DNA of 56,020 nt from UBA7985 sp049612785. Its GTDB lineage: Bacteria; Pseudomonadota; Alphaproteobacteria; UBA7985. Below, one piece after another: positions 25,945-33,870 of the stretch. The position numbers and the translations under genes are program-made. The DNA lies in contig JBMZBW010000005.1 of assembly GCA_049612785.1 (NCBI GenBank), positions 1 to 56,020 on the forward strand, read 5' to 3'. Position 1 is the first letter of the stretch. Each line of letters starts with the position of its first letter. The notes beneath the pieces are model-generated. The model saw nothing but the letters and a program-made list of their open reading frames with translations, had not been told where the DNA came from and did not search any database.

Positions 25945-26245
25945 TCTTAGTTCCTCGCGAAGGTGTGGTGGTGACAGAGCATCTGTCGTCTTTGAGCGAG
26001 GTCAGGTCGGTGACGTTACATTTTTGTCCTGAACCGAAGTCAGTAAAACCGCAGATTTGCGTATTCGTCTGCTGCTAATTTTTCCCTATCGTGTTGCTGA
26101 AATTCGAACACGCACCAACTGAACTGGCCCCATAGACAAGGACCTTCTGTCAGCTCGTGCAGCCTTACAATTTGACTTTGCAACGGTGGATTATGCTCGC
26201 CTGAGCCAATCGTCAGACCCTCGAATGTGCGGCGCATGAACGCCG
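25945..26245 (-). promoter_or_regulatory. Leader/promoter region of the nitrate assimilation operon
   Basis: About 300 bases separate nrtA from the leftward peptidase gene. A long leader is typical of nitrate operons controlled by NtrC plus antitermination (NasT or NasR), but neither a clear sigma-54 -24/-12 element nor a full two-hairpin ANTAR target could be assigned by eye. A small inverted repeat, GACAG-agcat-CTGTC, lies at 25973-25987, close to the nrtA start. A 65-codon frame at 26040-26237 on the minus strand is open but not recognisable. Confidence 0.4.
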
Positions 26246-27769
26246 CTATTCTATCTCCGGCAGAATGTCCAGAACCTCACGGACCTTGCTGTTTAACAGC
26301 TCTTCAAAGTCTTCGTAAAAGGCTTCGGGCGTCTGATCAAACGAAGCCTCAAACGCCTCGTTCCAGCTCATCTCAGAAAGCTTCGGATAGAAGGTGTCCA
26401 ACAGAACCTTTTCACCATGACGCGATACCAGCAGGGCAATGGCCCAACTACCGCCGTCATAGAAAAATTCACGGCATGGACTGTCATAGGAAACCTTTGT
26501 CATTTCAGCGATACAATCGTGCTGACGATGCGCCTCGACGGCATAGCGGAACTTGCGTCCCATGGACTTTCGATAGGCTTTGTAAGTCCGATCACCGGAT
26601 CCGTTCTGCCAAATGCGCAAGGATCCATTGGCCTGTGCCTTCGCATGGAAAGTCATGGCCATGAACTCTGCACCCCCTTCGACAAACCAGACCGGCCCTA
26701 GCAGCTGATCCCGCTCCTCCCATTTGATTTCGGGATGAATTTGCGCGTGCTGAACAGCGTGAAAGTACTCGTGAAAAATGACCTTTTGCTCATCATCGCC
26801 CGACACCCCAAAACGAGGCTCTTCCAACATGCCCCAGGGCATAGACGAGGCGAACCGGTGCAATCCCCACTCAGCGGATCCGTTACGTCCGGCACTGCCG
26901 CGCGGCTCTTGTGTCTCCAGCGCCTCTGCACCCAGAACCTGATAGGAAAGCAGACTATGATCGCCGCGCATTTCCCGATCCAGACACTGCTTCAGGCGCT
27001 GATTTTTGAGCGCGACGCGACGTTCGCAAAACCGCTGGACGAGGTCTTTTCCCGCTTCAGCGTCCGCTCCTTGCACCCAGTATTCGAGGGGGCCGTAGTT
27101 GCCCCAGGCTTCCGTCGCGACCTGCATCGCCTCAACCATGCCTTTGCGTGCCGACTCATCAACGTCATCAGCAAAGAAAAACAGGGGAGGTTCAGTGATC
27201 GGTTTCGACCAGTCAGCCAGTTTTTTAGGAGACCAAGCCGGGTTAAAGAGCTTCCAGGTCTGGTAGCCATTGCAACAGGGCCCAACGTCTCGCAGCACCG
27301 GGATAGGGTGATGTTCAGGGTCGTAGAGAATGGATTGCTTCGCATCCGTTCCGCCGTTCATCAGCTCGTAACCTTCACTGCTGGAACGGAAGGACCACAG
27401 CTGCCAATCTTCTGAATTGGACGCTGCGATGGTCAGGCGCTGATTGTACCCCGTCGCTGCTAAGGCGTAGTCCTCACCCAAAGCAGCATTATGGATGCGG
27501 TAAAGTCCGTCTGACTGCGGCCTGATGACCCAGCTTTGTCCCTTGGACGCGTCTGCATCACCGACGGTCAATTTTCGTGTCGCTAAATCAACGCCCAGCA
27601 CGCCGTCATCACTGCGTGGCCCCATGAACGAAATGGTAATTTCGCTGTCCGTCAGATCCACAAACAAATCATCCGCTGTGCTTGCTATCGGAAGGCTGGA
27701 CCATAGAGCCAGCATGAAGCTGAAAAGCCAGCCTTTAAACGGATGTTGAAATCGCTTCAGACGTTGCAT
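26246..27769 (-). CDS. Secreted gluzincin-like metallopeptidase with a ricin-type beta-trefoil domain
   Basis: The 507-residue protein starts with a Sec signal peptide, about residues 10-32, ending ASTADD. Residues of about 55-180 show the repeating QSWVIRPQ, DWQLWSF and YQTWKLF pattern of a ricin-like beta-trefoil. The C-terminal half holds the zinc motif HEYFHAVQH (HExxH). About 32 residues later EGGAEFMAM gives a likely third Glu ligand, as in gluzincins. YDGGSWAIALLVSRHG near the end resembles secreted bacterial metallopeptidases. The leftward neighbour is the nitrate operon, so it appears to be a single gene. The target, protein or glycan-linked, is unknown. No RR or LPXTG signal is seen. 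Confidence 0.75.
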   Translation of the reverse strand: MQRLKRFQHPFKGWLFSFMLALWSSLPIASTADDLFVDLTDSEITISFMGPRSDDGVLGVDLATRKLTVGDADASKGQSWVIRPQSDGLYRIHNAALGEDYALAATGYNQRLTIAASNSEDWQLWSFRSSSEGYELMNGGTDAKQSILYDPEHHPIPVLRDVGPCCNGYQTWKLFNPAWSPKKLADWSKPITEPPLFFFADDVDESARKGMVEAMQVATEAWGNYGPLEYWVQGADAEAGKDLVQRFCERRVALKNQRLKQCLDREMRGDHSLLSYQVLGAEALETQEPRGSAGRNGSAEWGLHRFASSMPWGMLEEPRFGVSGDDEQKVIFHEYFHAVQHAQIHPEIKWEERDQLLGPVWFVEGGAEFMAMTFHAKAQANGSLRIWQNGSGDRTYKAYRKSMGRKFRYAVEAHRQHDCIAEMTKVSYDSPCREFFYDGGSWAIALLVSRHGEKVLLDTFYPKLSEMSWNEAFEASFDQTPEAFYEDFEELLNSKVREVLDILPEIE

Positions 27770-28131
27770 TTTTCCCCCAAGCGAATGACGCTTTCAGATA
27801 TTCAAATCAGTATAGAATTTGTAAATCCTAATCCTTCTGAAGCGTCTTTTTGACCGTTTTTTCGAATAAAAAATGGAAATTTATCCGTTTTTTCTGGGAA
27901 AATATTCAATCGTTTTCCGATTCTAAAAACATTATTAGACTTTTCTATTTAGCTAATACGAAATTATTAGAGAAACTGAATATATCAGTATTGGTTTTAA
28001 CCGATCAATTGATACAGAATCAGAACCACCGCGCTCGTGTTTCTGAATTAATGAGTTGAGTTTTACTGAGTAGCGTAGGCTCAGAAGCGTCTGTGCGGAC
28101 CTCTATAACTAAAAGTTAGGAGCTCTATCCC
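27770..28131. other. AT-rich divergent intergenic region
   Basis: This 362-base gap lies between two divergent genes and is very AT-rich, about two thirds A+T by eye. It contains a 69-codon frame at 27850-28059 on the plus strand with low-complexity composition and no ribosome site, which I do not call. AGGAG at about 28119 serves the membrane protein that follows. Promoters for both flanking genes are probably here. Confidence 0.5.
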
Positions 28132-28566
28132 ATGGAAGAAATTCAGATCTATAGTCTCGCCTCACAAAACTACATGGCCAACGGCCTTTTCCAGATCGTC
28201 GTTATCATCGGCGTATTCATTGCGTTTCGAACGGCACGGTTTGCCAGTCAGAACAGCATCTTTGCTAAAGTCATGGCCTCTTTGTTTGCTGTCATGATTG
28301 GTTTTTTCAATCTGACTGTTGGCTCTCTTCGGTTCGAGATCGATCAGCAAACAGCCATCATGCTTGCTGACGCCAAGGCAGCAGGGGCCACACTGACCGC
28401 TCAAGCTACGGCTTTTGTCGAACGAGCAGGAGCCAGTGCTGGCGATGTCCTGCCAGCGCAGCCGAACCTGTTTGCTGATCCCGGCACTGACGTCTTCACT
28501 TTGATCTTTCTGATCATCGCTTTGGGCGCATGTTGGATCCCAAACACAAACTTCTCTGAGAAGTAA
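28132..28566 (+). CDS. Small membrane protein of unknown function
   Basis: The 144-residue protein is preceded by AGGAG nine bases upstream. It has three hydrophobic segments, about residues 16-36, 45-68 and 122-138. A polar, Ala-rich stretch between the second and third (QQTAIMLADAKAAGATLTAQA) could be amphipathic and extracytoplasmic. I do not recognise a family. It stands alone between an AT-rich region and a convergent transporter pair, separated from the latter by a hairpin. Confidence 0.7.
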   Translation: MEEIQIYSLASQNYMANGLFQIVVIIGVFIAFRTARFASQNSIFAKVMASLFAVMIGFFNLTVGSLRFEIDQQTAIMLADAKAAGATLTAQATAFVERAGASAGDVLPAQPNLFADPGTDVFTLIFLIIALGACWIPNTNFSEK

Positions 28567-28581
28567 AAGTCTGGTGTGTTC

Positions 28582-28620
28582 AGGACGCCTTCAGCTCTCA
28601 AATCAAGCTGCAGGCGTCCT
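28582..28620. terminator. Hairpin between convergent genes
   Basis: AGGACGCCT at 28582-28590 pairs perfectly with AGGCGTCCT at 28612-28620. An inner CAGCT/AGCTG adds five more pairs around a short loop. There is no clear T-run on either side, so it is a probable bidirectional termination or mRNA-end structure rather than a classic intrinsic terminator. It lies between the stop of the small membrane protein and the end of the leftward EamA gene. Confidence 0.6.
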
Positions 28621-28633
28621 CGACCCTCAATGC

Positions 28634-29509
28634 TCACGTGGCGCTTGCCAAAGCCAACTTCCGCTCACGCATCCAACTGTAAAGCCCCACCGCAACGACG
28701 ATAGCTGATCCAATGAGACTCGGCATGTCCACGGTTTCCCCCAAGATGAGAACGCCGACGCCCATGCCGAAAACGACCCGAACGTATCGGAACGGACTGA
28801 CGATGGTGAATTCACCCAGTCGAAGGGCAAGGGTGATGGTGAGCGTCCCAAGACTGGCCATTGCTATCAAAGCAGCGGTGTATCCAAGGCCCCGCCAATC
28901 GGGCGCTTGCCATTCCTGCCCCACCACAATCATACCCAGCCCCGTCAGGATAACGGCGACTGAACCGTAAAAGGACATCACTTCTGTTGAGATTTCAGGC
29001 GGCATTATTCGTGTGCCGAAGTCACGAATGGCGTACCCCGCAACGCCAACAAGCGTGATGCTGGCGAACAGGTCAAAACCGGCCATGCCGGGCCTGATTA
29101 TGATCAGTACCCCGCCTAGACCAACGAACAACGCCACCAGCCGTTGCCAGTCAAAAGCCTCTCGCAGGAACAGAATACCCATGGCGGTCAGAACCAGCGG
29201 CAGGGATTGAAGCAAAGCCGTCACCAGCGCGAGATCTGAGAACGCCAAAGCCACGATGATTCCCACAATCCCCACTGATTCACCGATACAGCGCATGAAC
29301 ATTCCCGGATGCAAGTAAGCGCGGTCTAAGAAGCGATCTCCGCGCCGCAGCATGGGCACCAAAAAGAAAACCCCGACCCCGCATCCGAGCAAGAGAGTCA
29401 CCATGCCCAGCGAAATGGTTCGGGTGGAAAGCTTGAGAAAAAGATCGGCAAAGGTGAACAGGAAGTTCGCTGCGATCATCAACAGGATGGCTCTTAAAAC
29501 GGTGGGCAT
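28634..29509 (-). CDS. EamA-family (DMT) transporter
   Basis: This is 291 residues from the ATG at 29509; a longer frame would run back into the upstream EamA gene. Ten hydrophobic segments form two EamA repeats, with a second-repeat GFGTRIMPPEISTEVMSFY-like link. The family exports or imports small metabolites such as amino acids, and the substrate cannot be told. It lies four bases after the stop of another EamA gene in the same orientation, so the two may form a pair. They are clearly diverged from one another. Confidence 0.88.
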   Translation of the reverse strand: MPTVLRAILLMIAANFLFTFADLFLKLSTRTISLGMVTLLLGCGVGVFFLVPMLRRGDRFLDRAYLHPGMFMRCIGESVGIVGIIVALAFSDLALVTALLQSLPLVLTAMGILFLREAFDWQRLVALFVGLGGVLIIIRPGMAGFDLFASITLVGVAGYAIRDFGTRIMPPEISTEVMSFYGSVAVILTGLGMIVVGQEWQAPDWRGLGYTAALIAMASLGTLTITLALRLGEFTIVSPFRYVRVVFGMGVGVLILGETVDMPSLIGSAIVVAVGLYSWMRERKLALASAT

Positions 29510-29513
29510 GGGT

Positions 29514-30407
29514 CTACTCCGCTTCTTGGCGCGCTTTGCTGCGTACGGTCTCCCGCCACGCGAGCAAAATGCCACCCAAGACAATCACGACGGCCCCAAC
29601 CCCAGCCCAAACGTCAGGAAAGTCGCCAAAGAGCCAAAAATCCATAACGGCAGCAAACAGAAGGGAGGTGTAGATGAAAGGCATGATGACGCTGGCCTCA
29701 ACCTGCCGCATCGCCCAAGTGAAAGTGATCTGCGCCCCCGCCATTCCAAACCCGACGGACGCCAGCGCTGCCCATTGGAACGGGGTCGGCCAAACCCAGA
29801 CAAAGGCGGCAATTGTCGTGGCGAGAACCACGCCGATCAGGTTGTTGACGAAGAGAATCTGCAAGAGCCGCTCCCTGTTGGTCAAAACCTTGATCGCGAT
29901 AGACTCAGCCCCGCCGGTCATTGCGGCGAACAGTGCGATCAGAGCGGCTGGCTGAAAGGCTGAGGTTCCGGGGCGAAGCAAGATCATGGCACCCGTCACC
30001 ATGATCCCAACAGCCAGAATACGCATCCAGCCCACCCGCTCCCGCAAGAAAAGCCAAGCCAGCAACAACGTCACAATTGGGCTCAGAAAACTGATCGCTG
30101 TGGCGTCGGCGAGGATCATCAGCGAAGCCGCCCAGAATATGGAGGTGCTGGTCAGATAGCCCAGTACAACCCGCATGCCGTGCAGCGGCAGATGCACTTT
30201 CTCGAACCGCTGTCCGGTTCCGAACCAGATAGTGGTCCAGAGAATCGCAGCAAAGAAGAACCGGCCAAAACCAACCTGCAAAGGATGCAGGTTTGTTTCT
30301 GTCTCAAAACCTCCCGCTAAGCCTTTCGCAATAACCGTGGTGAAGGCGATAAAGGCGCTTGCTACGGTCATTGCCAGGATAGCGCGGAAAAGAGGGGAAG
30401 CGGTCAC
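29514..30407 (-). CDS. EamA-family (DMT) transporter
   Basis: The 297-residue protein has ten hydrophobic segments in two EamA repeats (a VGFGRFFFAAILW helix in the first, QVEASVIMPFIYTSLLFAAV in the second). It begins with GTG. It is the first of two tandem transporter genes and is divergent from the sugar kinase across 110 bases. The substrate is unknown; the tandem arrangement could be a heteromeric pair, as seen with small DMT proteins, but full-length EamA proteins normally act alone. Confidence 0.88.
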   Translation of the reverse strand: MTASPLFRAILAMTVASAFIAFTTVIAKGLAGGFETETNLHPLQVGFGRFFFAAILWTTIWFGTGQRFEKVHLPLHGMRVVLGYLTSTSIFWAASLMILADATAISFLSPIVTLLLAWLFLRERVGWMRILAVGIMVTGAMILLRPGTSAFQPAALIALFAAMTGGAESIAIKVLTNRERLLQILFVNNLIGVVLATTIAAFVWVWPTPFQWAALASVGFGMAGAQITFTWAMRQVEASVIMPFIYTSLLFAAVMDFWLFGDFPDVWAGVGAVVIVLGGILLAWRETVRSKARQEAE

Positions 30408-30517
30408 GGTGTACTTTCAAGTCATCCAAAACCACGGCGCACCTGTTTGATGGAGATTTCAAGTCAAAAGTTGCAGATCGTTGATGCAGCAGCCAAGGAG
30501 CGATAGAAATTCACGCT
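30408..30517. promoter_or_regulatory. Divergent promoter region with a 10-base direct repeat
   Basis: TTTCAAGTCA occurs exactly at 30415-30424 and 30457-30466, 42 bases apart, close to four helical turns. It lies between the EamA pair and the PfkB kinase. It may be a shared operator. No regulator gene is adjacent, so the cognate protein is unknown. Confidence 0.4.
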
Positions 30518-31411
30518 ATGTTGGATCTACTTTGCATAGGGGAAGCGATGGCCGAGCTTCGGCGAGGCCAGGGCGAGGATCAGGCTCCAGGTCAAGCGGG
30601 CTTCGTTGTCGGCTTCGCTGGCGATACCTACAACACCGCCGTTTATGCCAAGCGTAGCCTTGGGGCAGCGGGCCACGTTGGGTTCATGTCGCGCGTGGGT
30701 CTTGACCCCCTGTCAGATGGCATGCTGGCCGCAGCAGAGGCGGAAGGGCTGGATACCAGTGTCATCACACGGGATGAGCAGCGAAATATCGGCATCTATT
30801 CCGTCGCAACGGATAGCGCCGGGGAACGCAGCTTTCATTATTGGCGGAACCACTCGGCGGCAAAAAAGCTCGACGCCAAGGATCTAGTACCCGCGCGGAT
30901 CCTGTACCTGAGCGGTATCACGTTGGCGATTCTTTCGCCCGAGCGACGCCGGGCACTGATGCAGGCGCTCGGAGCGTTGAAGGGCACCTGCGAAATTGCC
31001 TTCGATAGCAATTACAGACCCAAACTTTGGGAATCACGAGAAACGGCACAGGCGGTGATCGAGGAGATGTGGGATCTGGCCGATCTGGCCTTTCCCAGCG
31101 TCGATGACGAAATGGACCTGTTCGGCGAGGACTCTGAGGCCGCGGTTCTCCAGCGTTTCGCTCAGGGGAATTTCGCCTCCTGCACCCTGAAACGAGGGGA
31201 GCGAGGTCCGCTTTCCCTGACCAACCCCGAGCCGGTTGAGGACTTCCCCAGAGCGCAAGGGGTTGTGGACACCACAGCCGCCGGCGACAGCTTCAACGGC
31301 GGATTTCTGGCCGCAAGGCTGCAGGGCAAGTCCGAGGCAGACTGCTTGCGCGCTGGACACGCCCTCGCAGCCTACGTCGTAACCAAGCCCGGCGCGATTG
31401 CGCCGGTTTGA
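30518..31411 (+). CDS. PfkB-family sugar kinase (2-keto-3-deoxygluconate kinase-like)
   Basis: The 297-residue protein has the PfkB layout: LLCIGEAMAELRR and FAGDTYNTAVYAKRSLG at the N-terminus, FDSNYRPKLWES in the middle, and the catalytic signature DTTAAGDSFNGGFLAARL near residue 250 with the Asp base. The FDSNYR segment is typical of KDG kinases, which phosphorylate 2-keto-3-deoxygluconate in uronate or Entner-Doudoroff-type pathways. There is no KDPG aldolase in the window. The AAGGAG at 30495 is rather far from the ATG, so the second Met (residue 10) could be the true start. Confidence 0.85.
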   Translation: MLDLLCIGEAMAELRRGQGEDQAPGQAGFVVGFAGDTYNTAVYAKRSLGAAGHVGFMSRVGLDPLSDGMLAAAEAEGLDTSVITRDEQRNIGIYSVATDSAGERSFHYWRNHSAAKKLDAKDLVPARILYLSGITLAILSPERRRALMQALGALKGTCEIAFDSNYRPKLWESRETAQAVIEEMWDLADLAFPSVDDEMDLFGEDSEAAVLQRFAQGNFASCTLKRGERGPLSLTNPEPVEDFPRAQGVVDTTAAGDSFNGGFLAARLQGKSEADCLRAGHALAAYVVTKPGAIAPV

Positions 31412-31413
31412 GA

Positions 31414-32781
31414 TCAGTCGTGCTTGATCGCCTTGTCAAAGTACGGCACAGGCGCGATGCGGGCGCGAATGCCGACCACCTGATGATCCTCAACGGTCAG
31501 ACGCTTCGAGTCAGGCTCACCCCAAAGCAAGGTGACTTCCTTTCCCATTTCGACCGCATCGGGGTCCAGCAAAGCGGTTGAGAGCACGCAGCCGGCGTTA
31601 GAGGAGTAAGTACTCCACTGGGACAGGCCAATCATACGGTCGCCCATGAGCACCTGATTATACTCAAAAGTCGCATACATGGGGATGGGCAAGGAGATGA
31701 ACTTGGTTCTTGGGCGATCCGGCCCGACAGACCGGCGCATCACGTCGAAGACATCTTCGTTGTTCCACGCCAGTGTGACCTTGACCCGGCAATCTTCTTT
31801 CTTGCGCGCCATCAGGGCATCGCGGCCTACGAAGTCATGATCCAGATGCACCATGGGGCCATAACCCAGTTCATTGGGTTCAACCATGTAGTCGGTCATA
31901 TCATCTGAAACAAAACTGCCGCCCAAGGATGCATTGGCTTCAAAGGATTTCGCCGGCAACCACTCTCGGAAAGGACGCATGGCCTCGCCGTAAAAGATTG
32001 ATGGGAATGGGCGCGGCATCCAGCCTGATTCCTGCGCTGCGGTTGGGTAAGTCACCGAACCGGCTTTACGCAGACCAAAGTCTTTACCGATCTCTTCCAC
32101 CTTGGCGCGGACATCGCCTTGCGCATCCCAAGGCCCATAGAGCTCAAAACCGGGCCTCCCGGCCATACCGTGCCGCAAGGCTCTTACCGTGTGACCGGCG
32201 ATCTTGAACTCACCAATTCGGAAGAATTTGATCTCCGGCAGGCCATCATCAACGACCGCGCGCATCAGGTCGAGTGCGTTTGGCCCTTGCAGTTGGAACC
32301 GGAAGACATCGCGCCGCTCGCGCGGGATGATCATGTTTTCGTTGCGCGTGACCTCAATGGCCATGTCGCTGCTTTCGCTGTTGAACTGCAGCCAGTTACT
32401 CGCCGTCGGCGGACCAACAATCCGAAGAAAGTCGCTGGACTCACAGAAAATAATCGCGTCCGAGACCAAATGACCGCTCGGGTCCACCATAATCAACTGC
32501 TTGGCACGCAGGGGCGTAAGGTTGCTCAGATCATTCGTCGCAAACTGGGACACAAAGGCCAGCGCGTCGGCACCCCGAATGTGCAACTCCGTCATATGAA
32601 AGGATTGCTCGAACAGGACGACGCTGTGATGCCAGGCGCGCTGCTCGTCTCGCCAGTTGGTAAATTCTGGCGGGATACCGGGGAAAATGACCGTGCTGTC
32701 ATTGGAACTGCGCAACATAGACAGCGCGCCACCAGAAGCGTTTATCTTATCTTCTAGGCTACGAATTTCAGGATCAGACAT
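31414..32781 (-). CDS. LigM/DesA-type tetrahydrofolate-dependent aromatic O-demethylase
   Basis: The protein has 455 residues and belongs to the GcvT/aminomethyltransferase superfamily. From memory it follows Sphingobium LigM along its length: PEFTNWRDEQRAW with SVVLFEQSFHM at the N-terminus, TLRHGMAG-like RALRHGMAGRPGFELYG near residue 225, REWLPAKSFEANASLGGSF around 295, and YGPMVHLDHDFVGRDALMA around 340. LigM moves the methyl of vanillate or 3-O-methylgallate to tetrahydrofolate. DmdA (DMSP demethylase) is a shorter relative and fits less well. The gene is divergent from a LysR regulator across a palindrome-rich gap, suggesting induction by its substrate. Its exact methoxyaromatic substrate is inferred. 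Confidence 0.82.
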   Translation of the reverse strand: MSDPEIRSLEDKINASGGALSMLRSSNDSTVIFPGIPPEFTNWRDEQRAWHHSVVLFEQSFHMTELHIRGADALAFVSQFATNDLSNLTPLRAKQLIMVDPSGHLVSDAIIFCESSDFLRIVGPPTASNWLQFNSESSDMAIEVTRNENMIIPRERRDVFRFQLQGPNALDLMRAVVDDGLPEIKFFRIGEFKIAGHTVRALRHGMAGRPGFELYGPWDAQGDVRAKVEEIGKDFGLRKAGSVTYPTAAQESGWMPRPFPSIFYGEAMRPFREWLPAKSFEANASLGGSFVSDDMTDYMVEPNELGYGPMVHLDHDFVGRDALMARKKEDCRVKVTLAWNNEDVFDVMRRSVGPDRPRTKFISLPIPMYATFEYNQVLMGDRMIGLSQWSTYSSNAGCVLSTALLDPDAVEMGKEVTLLWGEPDSKRLTVEDHQVVGIRARIAPVPYFDKAIKHD

Positions 32782-32958
32782 AAGTCACTCGTTCGAAGTC
32801 AGTTATCAGGATACGCCGCGCGTTATCCGGAACCGTGACCCTGGACAGTCATGTTGTAAAATTCGAATTTGCCAATACATCATAGAATAATTCTATATTT
32901 AATTCCTAAGCGCCCTCACATCTGGTGGAGGCTGCATCGGCAAGGGAGTAATCCAAGC
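32782..32958. promoter_or_regulatory. O-demethylase/LysR divergent promoter with two palindromes
   Basis: A perfect 12-base palindrome, AAATTCGAATTT, lies at 32859-32870. ATAGAAT-A-ATTCTAT at 32882-32896 contains a T-N11-A LysR-type box. The two are 11 bases apart, placed between the divergent start codons. This is the usual layout for a LysR protein that controls both itself and its neighbour. AAGGGAG at 32942-32948 is the LysR ribosome site. Confidence 0.6.
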
Positions 32959-33870
32959 GTGGATCCAAAGTTTCTGACACAACTTGCCGTTATCGTGGAA
33001 ATGGGTTCCGTCACCAAAGCGGCACGAAAACTTAACCTCACTCAACCAACGCTCTCACGGTCGATCAAGGTCATCGAAGACCGCGTTGGCGGTGCAGTCC
33101 TCCGACGGGGCCGCTATGGTGTTGCACCAACAGAAATTGGCCGCAGGTTGGCAGAAGAAGGGCGGAGCATCCTTCGCAATTCTGAACAGGCTCAGACCGC
33201 CATCGAGGAATGGAAACACGGCATGGCGGGCGAACTGCGCATTGGGGTTGGCCCCATGCTCGCCACCACCATCATGGGGGATTTTTTCGCAGAAATGGTC
33301 GAAAAGCCACCGACCTACAGCCTGAAAATCCATTGCGAGGTCGCCTCTCGGCTGACCAACCGATTGAACACGGACATGCTTGACGTGGCCATCATTCCCT
33401 ACGACCTGAACCGCGGTAATGACTCTCTGGTCAGAACCATGCTGTTTCAGGACCGCCTCTCTGTTTTTGTCGGTGCTGACGATCCCTTAAGTCGACAAAA
33501 GCAAGTCTCACCAGAGGCTTTGAGCGACCACTTGTGGGTTGGCGTCGGGGAAGTTTCCGGTCTGTTTGACGTCAACCGCGAAATGCTGACCCGGATTGGT
33601 CTGCCCGATATCACTCCAAAGGTGGAGAATAATGGCGATGTCACCATGACCTTCCGCATGCTGGAAAAGTCCCGCGCCTGTACCATGCTGCCTTATCGAA
33701 CGCTGGCGCCCTATTGCGAACGCTACAGCATTGCCCCGGTTGACCTCGGTGTGGATCTGGAGACCCGAGACCTGGGCCTCTGGACAACGAGCGCGGGACA
33801 AGACCGGCTCGAAGTCCTCGATTTCAAGGCGAGATTAACGGATTTCCTGAGGAAGAAAGGTCTGAGTTAA
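32959..33870 (+). CDS. LysR-family transcriptional regulator
   Basis: The start is the GTG at 32959 with AAGGGAG ten bases upstream, giving 303 residues that begin right at the helix-turn-helix (VTKAARKLNLTQPTLSRSIK, about residues 20-39). A substrate-binding domain with VGPMLATTIMGDFFAEM follows. A longer frame opens upstream but adds 30 residues without homology. The gene is divergent from the LigM-like demethylase, and its stop overlaps the convergent DRE-TIM gene by four bases. The most likely target is the demethylase promoter, inferred from position and the T-N11-A site. Confidence 0.9.
   Translation: MDPKFLTQLAVIVEMGSVTKAARKLNLTQPTLSRSIKVIEDRVGGAVLRRGRYGVAPTEIGRRLAEEGRSILRNSEQAQTAIEEWKHGMAGELRIGVGPMLATTIMGDFFAEMVEKPPTYSLKIHCEVASRLTNRLNTDMLDVAIIPYDLNRGNDSLVRTMLFQDRLSVFVGADDPLSRQKQVSPEALSDHLWVGVGEVSGLFDVNREMLTRIGLPDITPKVENNGDVTMTFRMLEKSRACTMLPYRTLAPYCERYSIAPVDLGVDLETRDLGLWTTSAGQDRLEVLDFKARLTDFLRKKGLS

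Noticed and set aside
24391..25950. 519-codon open frame on the plus strand
   Set aside because: It is antisense to nrtA and has a random-looking protein; nrtA is certain.
26040..26237. 65-codon frame in the nrtA leader
   Set aside because: Could be a leader peptide but has no clear ribosome site or family; more likely chance in regulatory DNA.
27850..28059. 69-codon frame in the AT-rich gap
   Set aside because: Low-complexity, AT-driven residues, no ribosome site and no recognisable family.
31414..32781. DMSP demethylase DmdA
   Set aside because: Same superfamily, but length and landmark segments follow LigM rather than DmdA.
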